The translations under genes were made by a program, and so were the position numbers. Source: Spongiihabitans sp965206355 (GTDB taxonomy: Bacteria > Pseudomonadota > Gammaproteobacteria > Arenicellales > Poriferihabitantaceae). Taken from it: a stretch of 64,000 nucleotides of DNA. Position 1 is the first letter of the stretch. The number at the start of each line of letters is the position of its first letter. The DNA lies in NCBI GenBank assembly GCA_965206355.1, contig OZ242212.1:310001-374000 (forward strand). Direction: 5' to 3'. The notes beneath the pieces were generated by a model, which worked only from the letters and a program-made list of their open reading frames with translations, was not told the DNA's origin and ran no database searches. This document shows positions 44,272 to 53,077 of the stretch, in pieces.

Positions 44272-46038
44272 ATGACATTTGATCAAATTAGTATTCTTGG
44301 ATTATTGTTAGTCACCATTGCGATGTTTATATGGAATCGTTGGCGTTATGACGTGGTCGCAGGTATGGCGTTGCTGGCTGCCATCTATTTGGGGCTGGTT
44401 GATGTCGATAGTGCGTTTGAAGGGTTTTCCCATCCGGCGGTGATTACGGTTGCCTGCGTTCTGATCATCAGCAAGGCATTACAAAACTCAGGACTGGTTG
44501 ATATGCTTTTGCGTCTGCTGGCGGGGACTCGTCATAGCACGACTGGTCAGATTATCGCCAACTGTGGAATTGCCGGGTTTTTGTCGGCGTTTATGAATAA
44601 TGTCGGGGCGTTGGCGTTAATGTTGCCAGTGAGCATACGCGATGCCAAGAAAGCGAAGCGACGGGTCTCTAAAATACTGATGCCGCTGTCATTTGCCAGC
44701 TTACTGGGTGGTTTGGTCACTTTGATTGGCACGCCGCCGAACATTATTATTGCTACCATTCGCAAAGAAAATCTGGGCGAGCCGTTTAGTATGTTTGATT
44801 TTGCGCCGGTTGGTTTGGTTGTCGCATTGTGCGGGTTTTTGTATATCGTTACCATTGGTTGGCGACTAATACCGGTGAATCGTCAGGAGGAAGTAGAGTA
44901 TGATCGTTTTCAAATTACCCAATATTTGACCGAGGTGCATGTAACGCAAGGTTCTGCGCTAATCAATGCAACGGTCAGGGATGTTGAAAAAATTGGCGAC
45001 AATGAAGTCACCGTTATAGCGATTATTCGTCATAAGCGTAACCGACTCGCGCCGTCCACAAATGAAAAAATCCTTGAACATGATATTTTAATACTACAGG
45101 GTGATTCTGAATCATTGCAACCGCTTTTTGCCTCGCCGGGGCTGGTGCGGATAGGAGATGAAGATGCCAGCGATTTATTACGGTCAGAGGATTTCAAGGT
45201 TGTTGAGGTTGTGATTATGCCCAACTCAATGATGGAAGGAACGCTGATGCACGATCTGCACTTGCATGATGGTTATGGGGTTAATTTATTAGCCGTTTCT
45301 CGACAGGGCGGTGCACCGATGTTCCGACTGGGGCGAGTGCGTTTTCAGGTCGGTGATGTGCTACTGTTGCAGGGTAATGATAAAACTATGGAGCAGACGG
45401 TCAGCGCATTGGGTTGTATGGTGTTATTTAGTAAAGCCAGAGCCTTTACCACGCGCAAAAGCGGTTATTTAACACTGGGTATATTTGCGCTGGCCATTGC
45501 CGCATCCGCATTCGATCTGGTTCCTGTGCAAATTGCTTTTGCCACGACTTGTGTTGCCTTGATTCTGCTAAAAGCCGTTAAATTAAGAGAGGCGTATCGC
45601 AGTATTGAATGGCCGATTATCCTGTTATTGGGTTGCTTGATTCCGATAGGTAAAGCGTTGCATACCAGCGGCGCAACAGAATTAATATCGAATGGTATTT
45701 TAAGCGTTGCCTTTGATATTCCGCTGTGGTCGCTGATTGCGCTGTTGATCGTGGTTTCGATGTTGCTTTCAGACTTGATTCACAACTCCCCGACTGCCGT
45801 ATTGATGGCACCGCTGACACTGAGCTTGGCAGATGCGATGCAAATTTCCCCGGACCCGCTGCTAATGGCAGTAGCGATAGGTTCTGCCTCTGCCTATCTG
45901 ACCCCGATTGGACATCAGTCAAATACCTTGGTTATGGGGCCGGGCGGGTATAATTTCGGGGACTACTGGCGTATGGGATTACCGCTTGATATTGTGATTG
46001 TCGCGGTTGCCGTGCCGATGATTCTCTGGATATGGTGA
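44272..46038 (+). CDS. SLC13/DASS-family permease with RCK-C domains (sulfate transporter type)
   Basis: 588 residues from ATG 44272; the frame also opens 18 codons earlier at a TTG. It has about ten to twelve membrane helices in two halves. Each half has a divalent-anion-symporter signature: NNVGALALMLPV with LIGTPPNIIIA, and HNSPTAVLMAPL with TPIGHQSN. Between the halves, about residues 200-395, are two TrkA-C/RCK-C domains (VRDVEKIGDNEVTVIAI and MEGTLMHDLHL). This plan is seen in SAC1-like sulfate permeases. It converges on cysG, which fits a role in sulfate or sulfite metabolism. The substrate is inferred. Confidence 0.82.
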   Translation: MTFDQISILGLLLVTIAMFIWNRWRYDVVAGMALLAAIYLGLVDVDSAFEGFSHPAVITVACVLIISKALQNSGLVDMLLRLLAGTRHSTTGQIIANCGIAGFLSAFMNNVGALALMLPVSIRDAKKAKRRVSKILMPLSFASLLGGLVTLIGTPPNIIIATIRKENLGEPFSMFDFAPVGLVVALCGFLYIVTIGWRLIPVNRQEEVEYDRFQITQYLTEVHVTQGSALINATVRDVEKIGDNEVTVIAIIRHKRNRLAPSTNEKILEHDILILQGDSESLQPLFASPGLVRIGDEDASDLLRSEDFKVVEVVIMPNSMMEGTLMHDLHLHDGYGVNLLAVSRQGGAPMFRLGRVRFQVGDVLLLQGNDKTMEQTVSALGCMVLFSKARAFTTRKSGYLTLGIFALAIAASAFDLVPVQIAFATTCVALILLKAVKLREAYRSIEWPIILLLGCLIPIGKALHTSGATELISNGILSVAFDIPLWSLIALLIVVSMLLSDLIHNSPTAVLMAPLTLSLADAMQISPDPLLMAVAIGSASAYLTPIGHQSNTLVMGPGGYNFGDYWRMGLPLDIVIVAVAVPMILWIW

Positions 46039-46060
46039 AGTCGCACAACCAGTTGCTATT

Positions 46061-47452
46061 TTATGCGGGCTTGTTAAACCAGTGCAGTGATGAATGTAGC
46101 TTGACTACCGAGCCGACAATGGTCAGGGTGGGGGCATGAATTTCTGTGGATCCAAGCAAAGCAGTTAATTCCTCAAGGGTGCTGATATGCACCTTTTGTT
46201 GCAATGTCGTGCCCTTTTCGATTAAGGCGGCAGGCGTATTCGCCGCCGCACCGTGTTTGATGAGATTTTTACAAATAATCGGCAATCCCTGCAATCCCAT
46301 ATAGAACACCAGCGTTTGATTGGGGACGGTTAATTCTGCCCAGTTGAGATTGACCGTGCCGTTTTGCAACTGACCGGTAACAAAACGCACTGATTGGGCA
46401 TGATTACGGTGGGTCAGCGGAATGCCCGCATAGCTCGCACAGCCGCTGGCGGCAGTGATGCCGGGAATGACCTGAAAAGGAATGTTATGCGCGGCAAGAT
46501 TCTCAATCTCCTCCCCGCCTCTGCCAAAAATAAAAGGATCCCCTCCTTTTAGCCGCGCCACCTTTTTACCTTGACTTGCATAATGGATAAGTAGCTCGTT
46601 TATCTGCTGTTGCGGAACACGATGGTTTGCTCGCTGTTTGCCGACATAAATCAAGTCTTTGCCCTGCTCCAGTCGCTTGAGAATTTCCGCTGAAACCAAG
46701 CGGTCATAAAGAATGACCTGCGCTTGTTGCAGTAAACGCAAAGCGCGTAAGGTAAGCAAATCCGGGTCGCCGGGACCCGCGCCAATCAGATATACCTCGC
46801 CAGACAGGTCAAGTTTTTTATGGTTTATTATGGCGTTTTGGAGTTGCGATTCGGCTTGTTCGAGATTACCAGATAGCGCACTTTCCGCGATATAGCTGTG
46901 TACAACCTTATTCCAAAAGAGTTCACGCTCATTGGATTTGGGAATGCTGGATTGAACCTGCTTACGATAGCGACCGAATAACCCTGCCAGTTTGCCGTAA
47001 CCGCTGGGGATAAAAGTGTTTATACGTTCTTTGAGGAGTTTAGCAAACTGTGGCGATGCGCTGCCGCTTGAAATGGCAACCAGTATCGGCTCGCGCTCAA
47101 CGATTGCCGGAAAGGTGACATCGCATAAAGAAGCATCATCGACCACATTGACGAGGATGTTTTTCGCTTGGCACTGCTTGGCAATATCCCGATTGATCAG
47201 CCGATTATTAGTCGCCGCAATAATCAGGATATAGTGCGGATCAATGTCTTCTGCCTGATATTGTTTTTTTCGGAGCGTACCGTGATGCGTGGTAAGTAAA
47301 TTAAATAATTCCGCCAGACAGGTTGGCGCAATCACATCAACAATCCCGCCGGCGGCAACAACACTTTGCGCCCGCCGTAATGCCACTCTGCCACCACCAA
47401 AAATCAGGCAGGCCCTGCCCTTGAAGTTATACATTAAAGGAAGATATTTCAT
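46061..47452 (-). CDS. cysG: Siroheme synthase CysG (trifunctional)
   Basis: 463 residues. The N-terminal dehydrogenase/ferrochelatase domain (about 1-205) has an NAD site FGGGRVALRRAQ and SSGSASPQFAKLL. The C-terminal uroporphyrinogen-III methyltransferase domain has YLIGAGPGDPDLLTL, LKGGDPFIFGRGGEE and VIPGITAASGCA. It makes sirohaem for sulfite and nitrite reductases from the uroporphyrinogen III made by HemD. It is convergent with the sulfate-type permease. Confidence 0.95.
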   Translation of the reverse strand: MKYLPLMYNFKGRACLIFGGGRVALRRAQSVVAAGGIVDVIAPTCLAELFNLLTTHHGTLRKKQYQAEDIDPHYILIIAATNNRLINRDIAKQCQAKNILVNVVDDASLCDVTFPAIVEREPILVAISSGSASPQFAKLLKERINTFIPSGYGKLAGLFGRYRKQVQSSIPKSNERELFWNKVVHSYIAESALSGNLEQAESQLQNAIINHKKLDLSGEVYLIGAGPGDPDLLTLRALRLLQQAQVILYDRLVSAEILKRLEQGKDLIYVGKQRANHRVPQQQINELLIHYASQGKKVARLKGGDPFIFGRGGEEIENLAAHNIPFQVIPGITAASGCASYAGIPLTHRNHAQSVRFVTGQLQNGTVNLNWAELTVPNQTLVFYMGLQGLPIICKNLIKHGAAANTPAALIEKGTTLQQKVHISTLEELTALLGSTEIHAPTLTIVGSVVKLHSSLHWFNKPA

Positions 47453-47764
47453 ATCTGCGTGTCAGACTCTGAAGTTAGATTACCCGTTTAGGCTCAAAAT
47501 TAGATTTCAAAGTTAGATTTTAGAATCACAAATATAACAAATCTAGTGGTTATTGCATCCACAAAAGAATATGCCAAGACCCTTGATGTTTCTCTTGTGC
47601 GGGTATGCTTGAGGTTTTGTCGTCGCTATCCTTAAATCTGTTTCCTTTACTCCATCATGCAGGATGGCACATACAGTTGGTACACAATGATAGTTCGTTT
47701 GGCAATCGCTTCTTTTATCCGCTTCATCCGTGCCAGTGGTTTGTTGTCGTGCGGGTATATTACA
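47453..47764. other. Gene-free region between cysG and tRNA-Ser
   Basis: No gene is recognised. The short motif TGTGCGGGTAT or its near copy TCGTGCGGGTATAT occurs near 47598 and 47747. The segment should hold the cysG promoter, but no strong hexamer pair is evident. Confidence 0.35.
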
Positions 47765-47852
47765 TGGCGGAGAGCGAGGGATTCGAACCCCCGGACCTGT
47801 TACAGTCAACGGTTTTCAAGACCGCCGCATTCGACCACTCTGCCAGCTCTCC
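47765..47852 (-). tRNA. tRNA-Ser (anticodon TGA)
   Basis: 88 nt with a long variable arm and encoded CCA. The acceptor is GGAGAGC/GCTCTCC and the anticodon loop is CTTGAAA. A minus-strand TATAAT at 47887-47892, about 35 bp upstream, is a likely -10 element, with a poor -35. Confidence 0.96.
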
Positions 47853-48057
47853 GATACCTTGATGCAATACAGTTTAACTGGGCAGGATTATATCCGACCG
47901 ATTAGATTAAATACAGGCTAAGCCTTTTCTGGTTCTTCTAGATTTCGTATGAGTCAAAGCCAACAATGATCAAAAATGTGCTACAAGAGTATTTTATTGC
48001 GGATATAGATGATTCATTACACAGGTTTTCCAGTAGAACCCTTTTTCCAATATGATA

Positions 48058-48196
48058 GAGACCTTTGCACGAAAGCCATTTCAACTGCATGCTGCGTTAA
48101 AAACGTACTCAATCGGTCATTTATAAACATAAACTCCCTCATTCCGTGCGTTTTTGCCTTGCCTGAAAGCGAAATCATCTTCCGTGCAAAGGTCTC
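48058..48196 (+). mobile_element. MITE copy 10 (139 bp)
   Basis: Full-length copy. Its flanks do not match: TGATA on the left and ATGAA on the right. The left flank equals the right flank of copy 4. Confidence 0.9.
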
Positions 48197-48262
48197 ATGA
48201 AATGAATCTGAAAAGCGGGCAATTTTTCTTGTTGGTTATGACAAAGTGAGCAGAATTGTTCT

Positions 48263-48820
48263 TTAGGTATTATTGGAGCTGCTCATATTGATGAATGTTT
48301 TACGATAGTATTTCAGTTCTTCGATGGACTCGCGAATATCATCCAGTGCTTTGTGAGTGTTCTGCTTTGAAAAACCTTTTGACAATTCAGGTCGCCAACG
48401 TACCACCAATTCTTTCACCGTACTCACGTCCAGATTACGGTAGTGCAGATAGGATTCGAGTTTCGGCATATAGTTTGCAAGGAAGCGTCGATCCTGACAA
48501 ATCGAATTTCCACAGAGTGGCGACTTATTGTCAGCGATGTACTTTGAAATAAAATCAATGGTCGCCTGTTCTGCCTGTTGCTCATTGATTTCAGATTCCC
48601 GAACTCGACTCACCAAACCACTTTTGGTATGCGTTTTGGTATTCCACTCATCCATAGTGGTTAGGCGTTTGAGGGACTGGTGAATCGCCATCACCGGACC
48701 TTCTTCAAGCACATTCAACTGGGCATCGGTAACAATGGATGCGATTTCAATTATACGGTCGTTTTCAGGGGACAACCCTGTCATTTCAAGATCTATCCAG
48801 ATCAGATTTTTTGGAGACAT
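48263..48820 (-). CDS. orn: Oligoribonuclease
   Basis: 185 residues, DEDDh exonuclease. The blocks are IWIDLEMTGL (Asp, Glu), GNSICQDRRFLANYMP (Asp) and NTHKALDDIRESI (His, Asp). It degrades two- to five-nucleotide RNAs, including pGpG from cyclic-di-GMP turnover. It has the full family length and all catalytic residues. It stands 53 bp downstream of rsmJ on the same strand. Confidence 0.95.
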   Translation of the reverse strand: MSPKNLIWIDLEMTGLSPENDRIIEIASIVTDAQLNVLEEGPVMAIHQSLKRLTTMDEWNTKTHTKSGLVSRVRESEINEQQAEQATIDFISKYIADNKSPLCGNSICQDRRFLANYMPKLESYLHYRNLDVSTVKELVVRWRPELSKGFSKQNTHKALDDIRESIEELKYYRKTFINMSSSNNT

Positions 48821-48873
48821 ATTTATTCCTAAACTTATGGTTATGCGTTAATTTATTGTTGTTAAGCGGGTCG

Positions 48874-49602
48874 CTACGGATGCGGTTTGTAAATATCAAA
48901 ACGCACTAACTTGCCTCGGGTTTCACCTGCCTTGCCAGCGGCTAAAGGCTCGGCATAATGTGGTCGTTTAACCACGACACGTTGTTTCGCCCATAGCATA
49001 GCACGCTCGAATAACTGCTGGCTATTGTCCTGCATACCGACAATATCTCGCAACAGTGCAAGCTCTTTGCGGGGCACGGATTTTTTCTTTTTCTGCGGAT
49101 ACATGGGATCAAGATAAATAACATCCGGTGACTGCTCCAGACTATCAAGCAGGTCAACACTATTCCCGTCCATCAGGGTCAGTCGATTCCTTACATCAGC
49201 ATCATCAATTTTCTGTGCGGCATCGCTGACCAGCGTGATGACCAGATGGTTTTGCTCTATGGCGAGTACATCAATGCCGTGTCTGGCAAGATGCAAGGCA
49301 TCAGTACACCAGCCTGCCGTGGCATCTATAACCGAGCGGGTATTTGCACCTATTGCACGAAGTAGCGGGTCTTTGCCCTTATGCGTGCGCACAATGTTGA
49401 AATCAAGGCAAATCGGTTTCAATTCTGGTTGGCATACGCTACGCAAGCTCAGTCTATTATGGTTAATTTCAAGTAGAAATCGGCTGCTGGGTAATTGAGT
49501 TTGTGCAATGATGGGGGCATCCAGGAAGGCGGCCAAGTGGTTAGCCAAGCGACTGCCAGCAGCATCAGATTTAATCGCAAGCATTTTTTTATGTGGTAGC
49601 AT
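48874..49602 (-). CDS. rsmJ: 16S rRNA (guanine1516-N2)-methyltransferase RsmJ
   Basis: 242 residues. The SAM site is IDATAGWCTDALHLARHG, followed by VLAIEQN and a YLDPMYPQKKKKS catalytic-type motif. These blocks and the length are those of RsmJ (YhiQ). It methylates G1516 of 16S rRNA. It probably shares a transcript with orn and is divergent from fabI. Confidence 0.9.
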   Translation of the reverse strand: MLPHKKMLAIKSDAAGSRLANHLAAFLDAPIIAQTQLPSSRFLLEINHNRLSLRSVCQPELKPICLDFNIVRTHKGKDPLLRAIGANTRSVIDATAGWCTDALHLARHGIDVLAIEQNHLVITLVSDAAQKIDDADVRNRLTLMDGNSVDLLDSLEQSPDVIYLDPMYPQKKKKSVPRKELALLRDIVGMQDNSQQLFERAMLWAKQRVVVKRPHYAEPLAAGKAGETRGKLVRFDIYKPHP

Positions 49603-49662
49603 GTTCTCAACAGGAGATTGCTGTTAAAATTCTCCTCATATTCTAAACAAAAGAGGTTATGA

Positions 49663-50463
49663 ATGGGTTTTTTATCGGGTAAGCGCGCGTTGATCGCAGG
49701 GGTGGCGAGTTATCGATCAATCGCATGGGGCGTGGCTCAGGCGATGCACAGAGAGGGTGCTGAACTCGCCTTCACCTACCCGAATGAGAAAATGCGACCG
49801 CGGGTTGAGAAATTGGCGAATGAGCTCAATTCGCATATCGTTCTGTCCTGTGATGTTGCCAGTGATGCCGAAATTAACGAACTATTTGCGGCACTTGCAA
49901 AATCATGGGATGGCTTTGATATTCTGGTTCACTCAATCGCCTTTGCGCCGAGAGAAGAGCTGGAAGGCTTGTATCTGGATGCCGTAACCCGATCTGGATT
50001 TAATACTGCCCATGAAATCAGCTCTTATAGTTTTGCGGCAATGGCAAAGGCTGCCCTGCCGTTGATGGCAGATCGGAATGGGTCAATGTTAACCCTGACT
50101 TATATCGGTTCGGTGCGTTCTATGCCGGGCTATAATGTTATGGGACTCGCCAAAGCCAGTCTGGAGGCGAATGTTCGTTATATGGCACAGTCGGTCGGCG
50201 GCAAAGGAATACGGGTGAATGCTATTTCCGCAGGACCGATCAGAACACTGGCAGCAGCGGGCATTAAAAACTTCAAGAAAATGTTGGAGTATTTCGAAAA
50301 AGTAGCACCACTCGGACGCGCGGTGACCATCGAAGAAGTCGGCAACACCGCCGCATTTTTAAGCTCGGACATGGCATCTGGAATCACTGGAGAGATTACC
50401 TATGTTGACGGCGGTTTCAATACAGTCGGCATTAGCGATCAGTTTGTTGAGCAGGATTCGTAG
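49663..50463 (+). CDS. fabI: Enoyl-ACP reductase FabI (NADH)
   Basis: 266 residues. The N-terminal MGFLSGKRALIAGVASYRSIAW is FabI-specific. Catalytic residues Tyr147, Tyr157 and Lys164 lie in LTYIGSVRSMPGYNVMGLAK. It does the last reduction in each fatty acid elongation cycle. It stands apart from the fabHG cluster at 4-6 kb and has its own upstream region, divergent from rsmJ. Confidence 0.95.
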   Translation: MGFLSGKRALIAGVASYRSIAWGVAQAMHREGAELAFTYPNEKMRPRVEKLANELNSHIVLSCDVASDAEINELFAALAKSWDGFDILVHSIAFAPREELEGLYLDAVTRSGFNTAHEISSYSFAAMAKAALPLMADRNGSMLTLTYIGSVRSMPGYNVMGLAKASLEANVRYMAQSVGGKGIRVNAISAGPIRTLAAAGIKNFKKMLEYFEKVAPLGRAVTIEEVGNTAAFLSSDMASGITGEITYVDGGFNTVGISDQFVEQDS

Positions 50464-50564
50464 GACAAAACGAATGTGCGTCCGCTCGGGTCTCGGATAA
50501 CCGTACTCTTGCTTTTGCTGAATCAGGATATCCAATGCCCGACCTCTACCTGAGCAATAATTTA

Positions 50565-52394
50565 TCAAGCCACAATATTCAAATCACCCAGTTTTTCTTT
50601 TGAAGGGATACCCTCTGCTGACCAGCCACGCGCGGCGTAGTACTGTGGAATCATGACTTCCAGATCGGCAACACCTCCTTTGTTGAAGCCAGCAGGGACA
50701 GGGTCTTTCAGCATTCTTGGTGGCAGGGTGTCATCCTTAATAGACAGACCGGCTTTTAGATTGAATAACTTTTCCAGATTCCAAATCCGCTCACCCGTTT
50801 GGCGTAATCGTTCAACATCCCATTTTCCGGGCAAGTCCGCATCAATCATCTTGGAAAAATCCTCATAGCCCCAAGTGCCAGTGGTAAACAGACAAAGCCC
50901 AGATGAATCCACCATTGCCACAAAATCCTGAGATGTGGCACAGGCCTTCGCCTTGCCTTTTGTGCCCGGGTCTTTGTAGTCTTCAGTAAAGGTATCGTGG
51001 CGTAAATGACAGGCACCTCGGTTACTGGTTGCATAACCCAGCCCCATACCCTGCATAGCGCGCCCATCGTAACCGGCAAACTCCTGACCTTTGGCAACCA
51101 TAGCCAGTTCAGGGCGGCCATATTTTTCGCAAAGCAGTTTGGAACCTAATCCGAGCTGTTTACCAAACCCCTGATATTTTCCGGTTTTTTCGGACATCAC
51201 AACCAGAGCTTCCGCGCTACCGAAACTTAAGTCAATACCATCGGTTTGCTGTTTGGTAATAATGCCAAGCTCATATAATTCCATAGCCGCTGCCAGGGTA
51301 ACACCAAAGGAAATCGGATCCATACCGTGTTCATTCATCATAAACCCAGCAAAAGTCAGTGCATCAAGATCAGAGACTCCGACAACTGGGCCGAAAGCAA
51401 ATGCGGTTTCGTATTCCAAGCCACCAGAAGCAATCCAGTATTCGGGTCTGTGTTTGACGCTAAAGTGTTCAGGATCTATCTTTGCAATCCGGCCACAAGC
51501 GATAGTGCAACCAAAACAAGCGGCATTGCAAATCAGGCTAGTATGACCGTTACGGTTTTTGACGGTTACCGATTTATGATTTATTTTTGTCGCGCCCGCA
51601 AAAGTAACTTGCTGAAAATTATGTGTCGGTAGCCCGCCAAATTCCTGCATACCGTCCAGCATGGCATGTGTGCCATAACGCATTAATCCTCTCCGATTGC
51701 TACTACCGTGTAGCACTTTGTTGACTTCCTGAACAACCTTCATAAAGGTATTCGGGTTGTCATCTTTCACCCCGACCGTGCCGCGCACGCAAATCGCTTT
51801 CAAATTTTTGCTACCCATTACTGCCCCGACTCCGGAGCGACCTGCGGCACGGTGAAGATCATTGACCACACAGGCAAAGCGCACCTTGTTTTCACCCGAA
51901 ACACCGATGGCAGCCACTTTGAGCTGCATATCCTGATGCTTCTTGCGTAGCCATTCATCGGCATACCAGACTGATTGCCCCCAAATTGCATCCGCTGGCA
52001 ATATCTCAACCTTGTCATCTCGAATATTCAAATAAACCGGTTTTTCTGACCGTCCTTTTATAATCAACAAATCATAGCCAGCAAATTTCAATTCAGCACC
52101 AAATTTCCCCCCCGAATTGGAACAGGCGATGGCATTGGTCAACGGCCCCTTGGTAATTACCCCGAAACGACCACTGGTAGATGCCATTGTGCCACTGAGT
52201 GGACCGGTTGAAAATATCAGTACGTTATCCGCTCCCAGCGCATCTGCTGCGGGGTGCATTTCTTCATACAAATATTTAGTACCCAACCCCCTGCTACCGA
52301 GATAATCATTTGCCCAATCCATGTTTAAGGGTTCGACAGCAATGCTGTCTGCTGTCAGATCTATGCGTAAAACTTTATTTTGCCAGCTCATCAA
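50565..52394 (-). CDS. Aldehyde ferredoxin oxidoreductase (tungsten/pterin family)
   Basis: 609 residues. The N-terminal AOR domain starts QNKVLRIDLT and carries pterin-binding blocks (STGPLSGT, GRFGVITKGPLTNA and RAAGRSGVGAVMGSKNLKA). The 4Fe-4S ligands are CFGCTIAC near residues 293-300 plus a later cysteine in DSSGLCLF. AOR-family enzymes oxidise aldehydes to acids using a tungsten bis-pterin and ferredoxin. They are common in archaea and anaerobes and patchy in gammaproteobacteria. No small Fe-S or FAD subunit, as in the multi-subunit Aromatoleum enzyme, and no cofactor gene adjoins it. The substrate is unknown. Two adjacent ATG codons could start it. Confidence 0.88.
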   Translation of the reverse strand: MMSWQNKVLRIDLTADSIAVEPLNMDWANDYLGSRGLGTKYLYEEMHPAADALGADNVLIFSTGPLSGTMASTSGRFGVITKGPLTNAIACSNSGGKFGAELKFAGYDLLIIKGRSEKPVYLNIRDDKVEILPADAIWGQSVWYADEWLRKKHQDMQLKVAAIGVSGENKVRFACVVNDLHRAAGRSGVGAVMGSKNLKAICVRGTVGVKDDNPNTFMKVVQEVNKVLHGSSNRRGLMRYGTHAMLDGMQEFGGLPTHNFQQVTFAGATKINHKSVTVKNRNGHTSLICNAACFGCTIACGRIAKIDPEHFSVKHRPEYWIASGGLEYETAFAFGPVVGVSDLDALTFAGFMMNEHGMDPISFGVTLAAAMELYELGIITKQQTDGIDLSFGSAEALVVMSEKTGKYQGFGKQLGLGSKLLCEKYGRPELAMVAKGQEFAGYDGRAMQGMGLGYATSNRGACHLRHDTFTEDYKDPGTKGKAKACATSQDFVAMVDSSGLCLFTTGTWGYEDFSKMIDADLPGKWDVERLRQTGERIWNLEKLFNLKAGLSIKDDTLPPRMLKDPVPAGFNKGGVADLEVMIPQYYAARGWSAEGIPSKEKLGDLNIVA

Positions 52395-52614
52395 TAAGAC
52401 TCCGTTGCCACGGCGATTACCGTAGGTTAAGTTGAGGAATTTCAGCCCAGTCTAATACAATCAATATCAATTAGAAAGCGCTTGTTCAGGTTCAACATCT
52501 GTGAGCCATCAGGTTAGCCGATTTTTCATTAACAATGTTGCACATTTACTGCACTCGGACACGCATTTTCGGATTAGAAAATACGGGAAATACCTACCCG
52601 AAATTATCCCGACA

Positions 52615-53061
52615 TTACTTGACGGCTTCAACAGTAAACACTGCGCCATCAGCACCAGTAATTCTCACTTCGCTACCTTTCTCTAATTTAGGTCCGGATA
52701 CTTTCCAGTAGGTATCATCCACTTTGATTTTACCTTGACCCTGTTCAATACCTTCGCTCAGGACAAAGACGCTACCAACGTATTGTTGTGCTCTACGATT
52801 CAGGTTCGGTATTTCGGATTGGGTTTGTCGCTTAACCAGAAAGCGTCTTGACAGGATAATGCTGAGTACGGAAAGCACGGAGAAAATTAAAAATTGTCCC
52901 TGCCATGTTGTTTCCGGGACAATAAACAATATCAATGCAGTGATAAGTGCCGATACGCCGAGCCACAAAAAAAAGGTGAAGGGTGCTAATAGTTCAAAAG
53001 CGAGCAGTACCATACCCATAAACACCCATCCCCAATACGAAAATTCAGATAGAGAAAACAT
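52615..53061 (-). CDS. NfeD-family membrane protein
   Basis: 148 residues. There are two to three membrane helices in the first 75 residues (starting WGWVFMGMVLLAFELL). A C-terminal OB-fold domain contains GQGKIKVDDTYWKVSG and ends VRITGADGAVFTVEAV. Short NfeD proteins partner SPFH proteins. It lies 16 bp downstream of qmcA in that usual pairing and may regulate membrane microdomains or quality control. Confidence 0.88.
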   Translation of the reverse strand: MFSLSEFSYWGWVFMGMVLLAFELLAPFTFFLWLGVSALITALILFIVPETTWQGQFLIFSVLSVLSIILSRRFLVKRQTQSEIPNLNRRAQQYVGSVFVLSEGIEQGQGKIKVDDTYWKVSGPKLEKGSEVRITGADGAVFTVEAVK

Positions 53062-53077
53062 GTCCGAGCCCTGATGC

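Noticed and set aside
47605..47921. Three overlapping frames across tRNA-Ser (SNPRTCYSQ-type peptides)
   Set aside because: They are translations of the tRNA-Ser region, not proteins.
3231..48196. The regularly occurring 139-bp repeat as a CRISPR or structured RNA family
   Set aside because: Copies are kilobases apart, occur in both orientations and have target-site duplications, which fits a transposable element.
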